Part shown: positions 48,349 to 60,544 of the stretch, piece by piece
How the letters are laid out: the number at the start of each line of letters is the position of its first letter
Position numbering within the stretch: position 1 is the stretch's first letter
NCBI GenBank assembly: GCA_947044405.1
Contig: CAMRHE010000503.1
Location: 372,001 to 436,000, forward strand
Length of the DNA stretch: 64,000 bases
Reading direction: 5' to 3'
Origin: Leptodactylus fallax
Lineage: Eukaryota; Chordata; Amphibia; Anura; Leptodactylidae
Made by a program: the position numbers and the translations under genes
Notes under the pieces: generated by a model
Seen by the model: only the letters and a program-made list of their open reading frames with translations
The model's database searches: none
What the model was told of the DNA's origin: nothing

Positions 48349-48356
48349 GACAGATC

Positions 48357-49348
48357 CAGGGCCGTTTTAACACATTGGTGGGCTCTGTGCAAAGGTTTCA
48401 TAAGTGGGGCCCTCCCCCCTTCAACACTTAGAAATACCTGATCTGCACAAATTATAATTCCCCCTCAATGGACCCCACATAGTTTAACGCCCCTTAGTGG
48501 CTCTCACACAGTATAATGCCTCCTTAGTAGCCCCATACAATATAATGCCCCTCATAATGTCTCCTTCCAGGTTGTCCCCACATTTTCATGTTCCCCCACC
48601 ACCCAAGTTGCCCCCACACTGGGGGCAACCTGGGGGTGAGGGGACATGATACTGTGGGAACATCCTAGGTGGGCATGACAGTGTGGGAGAACATGATACT
48701 GTGGGGGCAACCTGTGGGGTAGGGGGCATGGTACTCTGGGGGCAACCTGGGGGTGAATGACAGAGTACCATGCCCCCTACCCCACAGTATCATGTTCTCC
48801 CACACTGTCATGCCCACCTAGGATGTTCCCACAATATCATGTCCCCTCACCCCCCGGTTGCCACCATAGTGTCATGTGCCCCCTCAGGTTTCACCCACAG
48901 TGACATGCCCCCCCCCAGATTGCCCCTACAGTTTCATGTCCCCCCTCAAGTTGCCCCTTCAGTGTCATGCCCCCCAGGTTGTCCCCACAGTTTCGTGTAC
49001 CCCACTGTTTAAACAAAAAAAAAAAAAAAAAAAACCACAAACCTTACTGCTCACCTTTCCCCGTTCACTCCTCTCTCTGCTCCCGCCCGGAGTCTTCAAG
49101 GAGCAACAGGCACAATGTAAGTGACATCACTACATCGCGCCTCCTGCTCCCAGGACACCGGGAGCAAAGACAGTGGCCGGGTGGTGAAGCAGGGAATGGA
49201 CAGCTCACTACTTAATCACTGGCTTCAACTCATCGGTGTCCTCTGGATGCCGATGAGTTGGGGCCCTGGCCCCTGCCCTGGATATCGGGAAAGCAAATGC
49301 AGGACTGTCCCACTGTCCAAAGAAGGCCCTATGGTTAAAGCGGCCCTA
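48357..49348. mobile_element. hAT-like non-autonomous element 4
   Basis: Tips cagggccgttttaac and gttaaagcggcccta, with an exact 8-bp duplication gacagatc at 48349-48356 and 49349-49356. Contains minisatellite-like units (cacacagtataatgcc...) and an internal inverted repeat at 48590-48870 made of gggggcaacctgggggt-type units running in both directions. The right part has a ctgctcacctttccccg foldback arm. Non-coding. Confidence 0.85.
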
Positions 49349-49356
49349 GACAGATC

Positions 49357-49572
49357 TATGCCAGACACTTGGTGTAGATGTGATTTAATGGAGTCATGAC
49401 AACTTTCATTGATCCATCTTCAAATGGATCCTTAATCTGAAGCCATATGATACCCCCTTTTTTCACAAGTGTACCACTTTAGACTGTATTTCTGCAAAAA
49501 GCAATGGAGGCTCAAATGATACTAGTACTAGTGAGAACAGAAAAGATAGCCATACACCTTCAATAGCTGCCA
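49357..49572. other. Spacer
   Basis: Short unique stretch. Nothing recognised. Confidence 0.4.
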
Positions 49573-49695
49573 GCTTAAAGGGGTTGTCCAGTTTCAGCAA
49601 ATAAATGTTATTGTCTATATAACTGAAACGTTGTACAATTTTCCAATATACTTTCTGTATCAATTCCTCACGGTTTTCTAGATCTCTGCTTGTTG
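49573..49695. mobile_element. MITE end, family 5
   Basis: ttaaaggggttgtccagttt, then caattttccaatatactttc and gtatcaattcctc. A reverse-oriented copy is at 58855-59001. Confidence 0.65.
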
Positions 49696-49978
49696 TCATT
49701 CATTCTATCTACTCCCAGTGGATAAAAATCAGTCCATGGTCATGTGATGGACACACAGGTGCACAGCTTGTTACAGTCTCAACACAGTAATCGGACATCT
49801 GATCACATGACCATGGACTGTAGATCACATGACCATGGACATCATGTCCCTTGGTCATATAGCCAAGCTACAACTCAGCCCCATTCATATGAAAGGGACT
49901 CAGATGCAGCATGGACATGTGACTAATGAACATGATGTCACTTCCTGATAAGAGGAAGTGAGCTCAGTGGATAATTCC

Positions 49979-50168
49979 TTTAGGCTGGGGCCCCACGTTG
50001 CGGAAAAATTGCTTTTTTGTTGCAGATTGAGCCAAAGCCAGGAGTGGATTTTGCAGAAGTTCCTTTGTTTTCCATTCCTTTTCAAGCCTTTCAAATTTGG
50101 TGCAAAAACCACAGCAAAATCTGCAACGAAAAAGCAGCTTTTCCACAATGTGGGGCCTTAGCCTTAAT
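49979..50168. mobile_element. MITE family 3, complete
   Basis: Tips ttaggctggggccccacgtt and acaatgtggggccttagcct are inverted. Arms aaaattgcttttttgttgca and gcaacgaaaaagcagctttt. Compact 190-bp non-coding foldback. Confidence 0.8.
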
Positions 50169-50169
50169 G

Positions 50170-50805
50170 TGTTCTGGCAGAAGATTTTCTTCCCTGAAAT
50201 TCAACATGCAGATACTCCTTTTCTACACATTTGTCAGGGTACAGTCATGAGGACCCATACATATAAAATAGTCTACAGGTTCTTCTGCAAAAAGGCAGGT
50301 TTGGACAACTTTTCTCTTAACTAGATGGCGGCTTTTTGTACCTGGTAAATTGTTTCATCATCGCTATATAGCAAGAGAATGGAGCTCCGTAATACAGATT
50401 TAACTGTAGATAACCTCTACCTAGGGATTCATGACTTTCCAGTGATGCCTCTTTGTATAGACTAGAGGTCATCTAACCCCACTGGATTAATGTCATATGT
50501 TTGTCTGGACAGATCAGGGGGATGGTAGACTTACAATCAAATAATAGTCCTACACTACAACTTGTATACTGCACAACCATCATGTATACCAGTACCATCC
50601 TTCGTCCTACCTTGGTGACATCACTTCTTTAGTTTACTAGATGGTACAAACATGTCTATTAGGCTATATTTATCATGTTCCTTTTTTAACACTCTTGTGC
50701 AAACTCCTTGTGTAAATGTTTTACAAGCTGAGACAGACTGCACAACACGTCTGTGCTAGATGTTCAGTGAGGTTTGTAGTTTCCTATGTTGTTTGAAGTA
50801 TAAAA
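50170..50805. other. Spacer
   Basis: Unique-looking. No recognised gene. Confidence 0.4.
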
Positions 50806-50807
50806 TG

Positions 50808-50962
50808 CATTTTATTTATATAGCACCAACATATTCCGTAGCACTTTACAAGTCATATACAACCAAAATGAGATATTACAGTAATAAGTCAAGTCACACA
50901 ATAGGAGTGAGGGCCCTGATCGCAAGAGCTTACAATCTATGGGGTAGAGGGGGTGACAGAGT
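50808..50962 (-). mobile_element. L2-like LINE 3' end, short copy
   Basis: Reads ttttatttatatagcaccaa, cgcaagagcttacaatctat and gtagagggggtgaca, the same 3' UTR tail as the LINE at 28.4 kb, 5'-truncated. Confidence 0.8.
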
Positions 50963-52058
50963 ATTAGAGGTCTTGTATTTTACATGATTATTTCTTTTAT
51001 TATTTCTTTAGATTTTACAGCTATTTCTACTGTTTCCTTGAAAATCATAAATGTTAGTGTTTGGTTTACTATCCATGGGGACAATGTGTCTTCTATGTGA
51101 CCCCACACTTCTGCATATGGTCTAAGAGTTTTCAAGAAATTGTAGATGGAAGGAGTCATGGGGCAGAAAATACAAATCATCTGCTGGCAGGAAAGTCTAT
51201 TGCACATCAGAGATTCAGTTTTCCTTAAGTGAGTATACAGCTAAAGAGCGATGGTGCAAATGCAGCCAAGTTTTTTCTTCCCCTAATATATAGGTAAAAC
51301 ACTTGCAGTTCCTCAGCTAATATTAATATGCTGGTTTTTTTTTTTCAAAGAGACATTCATTTTTGAAAACACAGCTTTTCCACGAGGTGCAGACAAGCTA
51401 AAATAAAATCTCATTCACTTTGCTGGTACCATAACACATTCCACGGCATTTCCACAACATGGGGCCCTAGCCTTAGGCTATATACATGATTGAACAGCAC
51501 ACCAATGACATCTGGTACTGCCCGTGCCTTCATGGCCCCATTCCCTGCTCTCAGTAAGTCCAGGCCACAAGACGGACAGGTATAGGGCTCACTATCGCAT
51601 ATTTGTTTGTATGTGGTCATTGAAATGAATCGGTGCATGAAACCTTAAAACCGGTTGTGCTCCTACAACACTGGCTTTACATCTACAGGTCACATGTCAC
51701 ATGTCATTTAGCCAGTTCAGCCTTGCCCTGTTGATGGAACATCAGAAATCACACATGATGGACAGGACATGTGTTCACTTGTTTTGTTTTGTTTTTTTAG
51801 AGTTGGATAAACCTATTTAAAGACTTGTCCAGACTTATACTAATATCATTTACACAGATGTAGATGATGTACCTGTGGTATCTGAACTAGAGACACATGA
51901 GGCAAAGCAGTGATCAAGAGGGCAGACATTTTGCTATGCCATCAGTCATCCCATTGAAGAATGCTGCAGTCACCCCCAACCTGAAAACCATTCTACTGAA
52001 AATAAAATGTAATAGTCCTGCAACATGAAGAAGCAATCCAGCAATTTATGTCCCCCCC
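50963..52058. other. Spacer with a MITE family 3 fragment
   Basis: At 51355-51480 a family 3 fragment ends caacatggggccctagcctt. The remainder is unique-looking. A 75-codon open frame at 50980-51207 (-) matches nothing I know. Confidence 0.45.
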
Positions 52059-52630
52059 TTAAAGAGGACCTTTCACATCCTCATGTATATGCGGTTTTAC
52101 ATACCACTAGAAAGCTGACAGCACACTGAATTCAGCGCACTGTCGGCTTTCCCATTATATGCCCAGGGGCTGGAGATATCGGGGGTCTAAATTTCACTGT
52201 TCACTGTCAGAAGGGTGTTCCTGACAGTCTAGCTGCGCTGTGAGGAACGCCCTCCCTGACTGTGCTCGTCCATAGACTTGTACTGGGGGGCGTTCCTCAC
52301 AGCTCAGCGTCATCACTGGGCGGTAAGGAACGCCCCCTCTCTCTGTCCTCATCCATAGCCAAGTATTGTCAGAGGGGGCGCTGAGCTGTAAGGAACGCCC
52401 CCCCCCAGTACAAGTCTATGGACTAGTACTGTCAGGGAGGGCGTTCCACACAGCGCAGCTAGACTGTCAGGAACGCCCGTCTGACAGTGAACGGTGAAAT
52501 TTAGACCCCTGATATCTTCAGCCCCGGGGCATATAACTGGAAAGCCGGCAGTGCGCTGAATTCAGCTCACTGAGAGCTTTCTAGCGGTATGAAAAACAGA
52601 ATATACATATACGTGAAAGGTCCTCTTTAA
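52059..52630. mobile_element. TTAA foldback, ~280-bp arms
   Basis: TTAA at 52059-52062 and 52627-52630. Tips agaggacctttcacatcctc and cgtgaaaggtcctct. Almost the whole 564 bp is an inverted repeat (gaattcagcgcactgtcggc / ctgaattcagctcactgaga, caagtctatgg on both sides). Internal CG-rich tandem blocks aaggaacgcccc. Non-coding. Confidence 0.85.
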
Positions 52631-52634
52631 GATG

Positions 52635-54135
52635 AGCATGTGTATAATGTAATATCATTACTTACTCATAATTTTGTTGTTAAGTTATGTGCTCCCCTCC
52701 AGAACACTAATCTTCTCTCTGTTCCTCTGAAGTACAGCTATGTGGACAGGAGGTCAAACTCACAATGCAAGTCAGATTGGGGCTTGACCTCATGTTGATT
52801 ATGGAAACACTGTGTTTCATTGCTCCAGAAGGGAGCACATAACTTCACAATAAAGCTGTTAGTTATTCAAAATATAGACATATTACAAATGGATAGGGCA
52901 ATTTTTTTTTTTTTTTTACTGGAAGGCTTCTTTAAGCTGTAGAACTATTAAATTTTAAAAAATATTATTGACAGTCACAGTAGAATGGTTTTAGGCTGGA
53001 GAAAGGAAGGATGCTGTGCTCTTCAATGGGATTATGGAAGGTAACATACCTTCACAATAAAGCTGTAAAATTATTTAACAATACAACACACACAGGCTCA
53101 TTTTCATGATGGGGGCTTTATTTCTGGAGTGCTTCTTTAATGTAAATGGAAATGTGAAATAATTTGTTTCCAATTTACACTTGATTTGATGTTTTCCTAT
53201 GCATATTGTTCCACGTACACAAAGGATTTCTTATATATGCATCGAGCTGACCTTATGTTTTAAGGAGTTGCTTGGTTTAGAAATTCAATTTTAAAGGATA
53301 TTTTGAAGGATAAGCAACTAGTGCTTAAAAGGAGTCTGACACCAGAACCCTGCATGTCAACCAGCACCTGCCCCCTTACATTTACATCTAATGTGATTTA
53401 TCTCTATAGACTGTCATAGTGCTGTATGGTGGACTAACCAGCCATCACAACATCATAGAAAACTAAATGATATAGAGATCACGTGACCTATTCCTCATGC
53501 AGACTCAGACAGAACCTTACCAATGGAGAAACAGGTGACCAGTGAGTATTTGTGCCATTACATTCAGGACAGTAGGGAATGAATACTTCTATTTTCACCG
53601 ATTTATGGTCATGCCAAAAACATGTCTTGCCATCTGCAATGCAGTGGAAAATAGACTCCCATTGTTAATTTTGCCCCCAGCTGGTTTGGGCTTCTCATAT
53701 ATTCTGCGCTCTGAATTTACTCTGCAGAAATAGTTTTCTGGAATCTTATGTTAGACCTTTACAGCTCCAAAGGGAGAGCCTTTCTAAAACTGCTCTTTCC
53801 AAAAAGTATTTGTTAAATACAAAAGAGAGCTGTCTGTAGGTATGCAATACAAGCAGATCAAATAAAAATAAGATAAAAAATAGCCGCCCTCTAGATTTCA
53901 TTTCCACAAAAGGTGGAACAGAACGGCTGAAATATCACAGAAAATATATTTAATTTAAATCAAAAAACAAACTCAGAATATACTAATCATAAAAATCTAT
54001 AACCTATGATCAATATAAAATAAAAATGCATTAATAATTATATAAAATAAAAACAAATAAAAACAAATAGATTAAATAGTAAAAAAAAGTAGATAAAATA
54101 ATTTTTGTCCTAGTCCAGGAAGTGAACCTTAAACA
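52635..54135. other. Spacer
   Basis: Two diverged direct-repeat blocks (cttcacaataaagctgt with 'ggagcacataac' / 'gaaggtaacatac', about 52820 and 53040) and unique sequence. No gene recognised. Confidence 0.4.
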
Positions 54136-54139
54136 GATA

Positions 54140-55672
54140 CAGTGGGGAAAAAAAGTATTTAGTCAACCTCCAATTGTGCAAATTCTCCCACTTAAAAAGA
54201 TGAGAGAGGCCTGTAATTGATATCATAGGTAGACCGCAACTATGAGAGACAAAATGAGAAAACAAATACAGAAAATCACATTGTCTGATTTTTTAAGAAT
54301 TTATTTGCAAATTATGGTGGAAAATAAGGCTCCTCTGTCCTCCACTCATTACCTGTAGTAATGGCACCTGTTTGAAATTGTTATCAGTATAAAAGACACC
54401 TGTCCACAACCTCAAACAGTCACACTCCAAACTCCACTATGGTGAAGACCAAAGAGCTGTGGAAGGACACCAGAAACAAAATTGTAGACCTGCACCAGGC
54501 TGGGAAGACTGAATCTGCAATAGGCAAGCAGCTTGGTATGAAGAAATCAACTGTGGGAGCAATAATTAGAAAATGGAAGACATACAAGACCACTGATAAT
54601 CTCCCTCCATCAGGGGCTCCACGCAAGATCTCACCCCGTGGGGTCAAAATGATCACAAGAACAGTGAGCAAAAATCCCAGAACCACACCGGGGACCTAAT
54701 GACTGACCTGCAGAAAGCTGGGACTAACGTAACAAAGGCTACCGTCAGTAACACACTACGCCGCCAGGGACTCAGATCCTGCAGTGCCAGACGTGTCCCC
54801 CTGCTTAAGCCAGTACATATCCGGGCCCGTCTGAAGTTTGCTAGAGAGCATTTGGATGTTTCAGAAGAGTATTGGGAGAATGTCATATGGTCAGATGAAA
54901 CCAAAGTAGAACTGTTTGGTAGAAACACAACTCGTCGTGTTTGGAGGAGAGTGAATGCTGAGTTGCATCCAAAGAACACCATATCTACTGTGAAGCATGG
55001 GGGTGGCAACATCATGCTTTGGGACTGTTTCTCTGCAAAGGGACCAGGACGACTGATCCGTGTACATGAAAGAATGAATGGGGCCATGTATCATGAGATT
55101 TTGGGTGCAAACCTCCTTCCATCAGCAAGGGCATTGAAGATGAAACGTGGCTGATTCTTTCAGCATGACAATGATCCCAAGCACACCGCCAGGGCAACGA
55201 AGGAGTGGCTTCGTAAGAAGCATTTCAAGGTCCTGGTGTGGACTAGCCAGTCTCAAGATCTCAACCCCATAGAAAACCTTTGGAGGGAGTTGAAAGTCCG
55301 TGTTGCCCAGCGACAGCCCCAAAACATCACTGCTCTAGAGGAGATCTGCATGGAGGAATGGGCCAACATACCAGCAACAGTGTGTGCCAACCTTGTGAAG
55401 ACTTACAGAAAACGTTTGACCTCTGTCATTGCCAACAAAGGATATAGAACAAAGTATTGAGATGAACTTTTGTTATTGACCAAATACTTATTTTCCACCA
55501 TAATTTGCAAATAAATTCTTTAAAAAAATCAGACAGTGTGATTTTCTGGATTTGTTTTCTCATTTTGTCTAGTTGAGGTCTACCTATGATGACAATTACA
55601 GGCCGGCCTCATCTTTTTAAGTGGGAGAACTTGCACAATTGGTGGCTGACTAAATACGTTTTTTCCCCACTG
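54140..55672 (+). mobile_element. Tc1/mariner copy J, complete
   Basis: Tips cagtggggaaaaaaagtatt and ttttttccccactg, TA at 54138-54139 and 55673-55674. Inverted arms of about 200 bp. A subterminal TATA-like box (cagtataaaagacacctgtc, about 54386) lies before the gene. Confidence 0.94.
54439..55460 (+). pseudogene. Tc1 transposase, copy J (DD34E), two lesions
   Basis: Starts [21 protein letters not shown] one-base deletion near 54691 ([11 protein letters not shown]) shifts the frame, and TGA at 55152-55154 replaces Trp before [10 protein letters not shown]. Otherwise complete: helix-turn-helix region, APRK linker, [31 protein letters not shown] with 34 residues between second Asp and Glu, ending GYRTKY. 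SPDLNP is changed to SQDLNP. Recently inactivated. Confidence 0.92.
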
Positions 55673-55679
55673 TACATAT

Positions 55680-56330
55680 CAAATACACACCAACTGAATC
55701 CACAATCCACACAAGTCACCTAATATTTCATCTATTGCCTTACATTTACTATATTGATGTATCTGGAGGATTTTTGACAGTGCTTAACATTTACATGAGG
55801 TATTTTTCCAGATATGTTGAATGTTCAGTTGCAAAAAATGTAAGAGATCCCTTTAGAAGTACTGTACCTGGATTTCTGCATTGATTCCTAATAAAATGTG
55901 GTCTAAGTCACAATTATAGACTAACTATCTAAAGTAATAACAACAATTTGTCCCATTTAGTAAACATTCACAGAGCAGGGAATACGAATAAGAGAATCTC
56001 TGTGTTAATAAGTTCTTTAAGAACTAGAAGTAAGGTGTTTCAACTAAATATATGATATTGGAAGTCTGGGACATACAGATGCTTTACCCATTAATGGCAC
56101 ACAAAGCCTAGTTACTGACAAATCTGTTTCCTAAAGACTGGTTATTGGGAACCATGCCTTGAGGTAAACGACTTTCAGGGAACCCCAGAAGATGTGTTAT
56201 AAAGATGAATGAAGCTGGAAAAGGCCACGAAGACAATGCTAAGGACCTGGCTGCACATCAATCCACAAACTATCTACAAATGGAGAAAATTCAAGATTGA
56301 TGTTACTCTCACTAGGTGTGGGTGCCCTAT
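55680..56330. other. Spacer
   Basis: Unique-looking sequence. Nothing recognised. Confidence 0.4.
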
Positions 56331-56331
56331 T

Positions 56332-56775
56332 AAAGGGTTTTTTTTGGCCAAAAACGTATGTGTCATATTGATGACCTAATCACAGGTTCACGCACAAATC
56401 AACGGCTCCAGTGGACGGAAAGCGGATGCAGTTTGAACCTATTCAAGTAATAGGAGCGGAGCATCGGAGAACTGCAGCTCTACTCTTATCACGCTAGGTT
56501 CACACTAGCGTTCAAGGGCTCAGTCCTCCATTCTGCTTAAAATAGGCAGAGAGAAAAGTCCTGCAAGTAGGGCTTTTCTCTCCACTGACCTCAGAATAAG
56601 ATCGTCGGAAACACGGCGGACTCCATTATAGTCTATTTTAAGCAGATCGGGTTTCCGTTTTTCGGGTCCCCAAGCGGACCCAAAGGACGGAAACCTGAAT
56701 GTTAGTGTGAACCTAGTGTTACTTGAATAGGAGCAGACTACATCTCCTCCCTGTCCACTGCAGTAGCTTCCACTG
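56332..56775. mobile_element. TTAA-type MITE containing a second MITE
   Basis: The outer part begins attaaagggttttttttggcc and carries gtcatattgatgacctaatc and gcagtttgaacctattcaag, resembling family 1. Inserted at about 56498-56722 is a foldback with tips ctaggttcacactagcgttc and gttagtgtgaacctag. Confidence 0.6.
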
Positions 56776-56779
56776 CACA

Positions 56780-57750
56780 GAGGCTGCTGGTATGTTGATT
56801 CCATGGATTGAGATTGTGCTAAGGAGCAGAGACGTAACATGAAGCTCCTGGGCCCCAATGCAAAATATGTACCAGTCTGCCAAATATAATGTATAATTTA
56901 TAGTACTGGTTTTCTCATTTTGTCCAAAGACACCTTATGGGACCCCAATTTATGCCTCTGCTAATGAGTACGCTAATATTGTGTTACATATGGGAAGTTG
57001 GACTCTGTATTATATGATATCCAATGGGATCTAGCAAATAGTAAGAATATATATAATACATATATATATATATATATATACACACACTATTACATTTTGT
57101 GAAAATTCTGTCCGTTTGCTTACCATCATTTGGAATTGAAAGATGGTTTTGCAACATAGAATGAATTTTGACCATGACACCATAGGAGGAACAATACATA
57201 TGATAGTCTGGGCATCTCTGCAATGTAATGCCTATAAAAACAAATATCATTTGGCATGTCCTGGTAATTCTTCACTCACTGTAAAGAAATACAATGCAAA
57301 GGATTAAAGCATCAACGGGTGACAACTTTCTACTAATTCAGTTTTTATTTTTCAGGTACATAAGCAGGGATTTGAAACTTTTTTTTTTAGCTCATTTGAG
57401 CAAAGATCGTGCAACTTTTTGATTTCAGCACCATTTACTTCACCGGATGCATGGTTACGCTGTCTAGCCTACTGTACTCCAGGTTTATCAACTTTGACTT
57501 TTAAAATGTCACAAAAATTGTCACAAACTCATTTCAGTCAGTGGGTGGCGTCAAAAGTGGTGTAACATTTCAGGACAGAAGTGTCAGATTTATAGATGCA
57601 TCTAATTTATCAAACGTCGCACAAGATTTGGTAAATTTGGTGAAATTACGCCAACGCCGACTCCGCAAAACTGACTTGAAAAATTCCACTTATGATAAAT
57701 TTCCCCCATTAACATTTATCTGTTGAAACTACAGGACGCCTTTAAGGATT
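56780..57750. other. Spacer with TA microsatellite
   Basis: A (TA)n/(CA)n run lies at 57050-57088. The rest is unique-looking. Confidence 0.4.
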
Positions 57751-57752
57751 TT

Positions 57753-57955
57753 GCTTGTTTATATAGCACCAACATATACTGCTGCTCTTTACAGACATGT
57801 CATCACTCACTGTCACAAGTAGGGCTCCCTATCTAAACTCCTTATCAGTATAGATTTAGATTCTGGGAGCTCCAGATGTTGCCCTTGGTCAGATTCAAAC
57901 CCAGGACTGCAAGGCCATAGTGCTAACCAGTGAGCCACCATGCTCCCGTAACAAT
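57753..57955 (-). repeat. tRNA-derived SINE with LINE-type tail
   Basis: On the minus strand: gtggctcactggttagcact (A box-like), gtcctgggtttgaatctgac (B box-like), body, then tatgttggtgctatataaac, the 3' tail of the L2-like LINE. The fuller of the two SINE copies. Confidence 0.7.
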
Positions 57956-58290
57956 AGAGAATATGACATGCAAATATGTAGAAACTTTTGCATCTGAATA
58001 TGACAGAGACCATGTAGGGATCATACCAATGTGAATGATTCACAAAACCCTTCATGTGAATAAAGACAATGCTCCATGAGATATTTTGGGATCGGTTTAC
58101 AAGCCCTGAAGGGGAATGTGTGTGTACACAGGACAAAAGCCAGACAAGACAATTCAATGGCATTGTAAAACCTACAAAGGATCTTATAAGACAAATTACT
58201 GAAGGGTCATTAAACAGTCCCTTACAGCAATGTATATTACATAGATAGGCACGTACAGATAAAATGCCTTTCTCTTTATTGTACCTTAAA
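57880..58290. repeat. Low-copy repeat, paralogue of the Tc1-F flanks (empty site)
   Basis: Matches 31840-31935 joined directly to 33242-33565. At 57970 it reads gacatgcaaatatg where the other copy has gacatgTA[Tc1-F]TAaatatg, so it preserves the pre-insertion structure. Confidence 0.88.
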
Positions 58291-58334
58291 AAAAAAGGGA
58301 GAGGGGTTCCCATGAACGTAACTATATTTAAATT

Positions 58335-58850
58335 TGTAGAATCTCCTATAATAAAAAGTATTAATTTGGTTGCCCTCTCTCCGGCTCTAGTCCAAAACTG
58401 AATGGACTACTCAAGATGTAGTTGCACAAGTACTTTATAGAGCCTGGAAGCCAGGCCCACACTAATACAGGACAATATCTTGTTGGCTTTGGATGCAGAA
58501 AACGGACATTGCATGCTACAATTTGTTATCAAAAATAACTCCAAAATCTTTCTCCACTGTAGAATTAACCCCCAGAGAGCTATATAACTAGCATGTGTAT
58601 TTTTTACCCAAAATGTATAACCTTATACTTAACATTGAACCTCATCTGCCATTTTGTTGCCCATTTGGCCAGTTTATCCATGTCATTATATAGAGACTGG
58701 ACATTCTGTGCTGAATCCACAACTCTACAGAGCTTTGTCATCTGCAAATACAGAAAATGTACTCTCTGCATCACTGATAAACAGCTTAAACCGTAATGGT
58801 CCAAGTATAGTCCTGTGGTCCCCTCCACGTATAATATTAGTCCAACTAGA
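58335..58850 (-). mobile_element. CR1-like LINE reverse transcriptase remnant
   Basis: Broken minus-strand frames read ILGPLRFKLFISDAE, FSVFADDKAL (catalytic ADD retained), LAKWATKWQMRFNV and IHFG, then ANKILSC. Typical of CR1/L2-type LINEs but interrupted by stops and shifts. Confidence 0.7.
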
Positions 58851-58854
58851 GGTA

Positions 58855-59001
58855 AGCAAAATGAATGACAGCAAGCAGAGAATTAGAAAACTGAGGAATT
58901 GATACAGAAAGTATATTGGAAAATTGTACAACTTTTTATTATACAAACAATAACATTTGTCTCTCAAAATTGGTCTGAAAGTGGCCAACCCCTTTAATTT
59001 T
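58855..59001. mobile_element. MITE end, family 5, inverted copy
   Basis: gaggaattgatacagaaagt, then ggaaaattgtacaac, and the tip aacccctttaa. Confidence 0.6.
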
Positions 59002-59059
59002 AGCAGCCAGTGCCAGGAAACTGCTGCCAAATGAAGTAAAATTATAGGATGCATTGAGA

Positions 59060-59440
59060 GAAACAGATGCTCAAGACAAGGTTATATTTTCTGCCTCTTC
59101 TATACAAACCACTGGTCAGGTCACATATAGAATACTGTGCACAATTTTCGGCATCTCTATATAGAAAAGTCATAGCTAAACTAGAGCAGGTGCAGAGGAG
59201 GCGATCAAAGTAATGAAGGGGATGGATGGATGTTTTCTAGAACAATGACAGGTCATTAAACTTGGGGTTCTTCAGAGATGTCTTAGGGGTGACCTTATAA
59301 CCATGTACAAATATATATAAATGGACGTAACAGAGATCTTTTCACCTAGGCCTGTATCCATGACAAGTGGACATCCTCTACGTCTGGAGGAAAAAAGGTT
59401 TTACCATAGTCATAGGTGGGGCTCTTTACAATAATTTTTT
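59060..59440 (+). mobile_element. CR1-like LINE C-terminal remnant, opposite strand
   Basis: Plus-strand frames read LEYCAQF-like IEYCAQF, KLEQVQRRR, RGDLITMYKY and SGHPLRLEEKRFYHS, the region that follows the RT palm. Opposite in direction to the fragment at 58.3-58.9 kb. Confidence 0.7.
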
Positions 59441-60115
59441 TTTTTGGGGGGGGCCATATGCCTTTAGACTTGTGCACCCAATTTTTCAGCATCTAAGTCG
59501 GCCCCTTCTTTAAAGTGAGAGACTGCAATAGCCGCAGCAATGTGACCCCCAGGAAATGGAACAATTATTCTAGAGTGGAAATGCACAATCCGAGCCCCAC
59601 AATATATATCTCGGCAGCCCTCAAAAGGACAAACAGCCGAATTGCACAACGGGGTACAGTATCCAACACCCTCATACTTTTTCCTATACTACATTTTTGA
59701 AGGTGTAGGAAAGAAGGAATATGGCTTTGAAGTTTTCCACTTTATTGAAAGTATTGTTGTCTGTCCTCCTAAAATTATGGGGCAGCAAAGAAAGGATATT
59801 GTATTACATCAGGGCATATCTGTTCACAGACAGAGATTGTACAGATTTGGTGTTGATTTGACGTCATGTGTTTTATGTGTATATTGTACATCACATAAAA
59901 CTTTTATTAGGAATCTGGCCTGCAGTCTGCGACCCCTGTCCTGGGGCATGGCAGTAGGTTTACAGGCTCATAAATACTGGTTAATTCTAAACTTGCAAAA
60001 AATTACTACTAAAAAAATGAATGCAGAAGTCAGTAAAAAAAAATGGTGATTTCATGTGAATGTTGTAGTAAAACAGAAATGTACCATAAAAAATACTATG
60101 TGAACCACCAGTACA
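59441..60115. other. Spacer
   Basis: A 135-codon open frame (59642-60049, +) matches no family I know and is probably chance. No other feature. Confidence 0.4.
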
Positions 60116-60117
60116 TT

Positions 60118-60540
60118 AAAGGGGTTGTCCAGGAATTAGAATAAACCATCAGGAGGCCAAGGGAGGTGCAAAGTAAAAAAAAAAATTAAGCATATTTACC
60201 TGTTCCCGATATAATCTGTTGTCCACTGCAAGAGTCCGCTTAGTCACGTACCAGTGCCTGGATGCCGAAAATGCTCAGCCTCACATGAGCACAGAGACCA
60301 AATGAGTGTCCTCAGCAGTCACTGGCAAGAAACCAGTGATGTCACTCATATACATCACGGTTTCCTTGTCAGTGACTCAATAGTCAGATGAGGCCGAGGA
60401 CTTCCATCATTCAAGCACCAGCGCAACACTGAGCGGACACTGGCAACAGACAATGGAGCGTCAGAGGCAGGTGAGTATACTTTATATTTTTTATCTATAC
60501 CTCCCCTTTCCTCCTTATGGGTTGCTCCAATTCTTAGACA
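60118..60540. mobile_element. Foldback MITE (aaggggttgtccaggaatt type)
   Basis: Tips aaaggggttgtccaggaatt and ctccaattcttagaca. Arms catatttacctgttcccgat and cagaggcaggtgagtatac; inner ccaatgagtgtcctcagcag-like blocks. Both arms present donor-like GTAAAT and GTGAGT outward. Confidence 0.7.
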
Positions 60541-60544
60541 ATTT

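Noticed and set aside
59642..60049. 135-codon plus frame as a possible gene
   Set aside because: Low-complexity end, no motif; in repeat-rich spacer.
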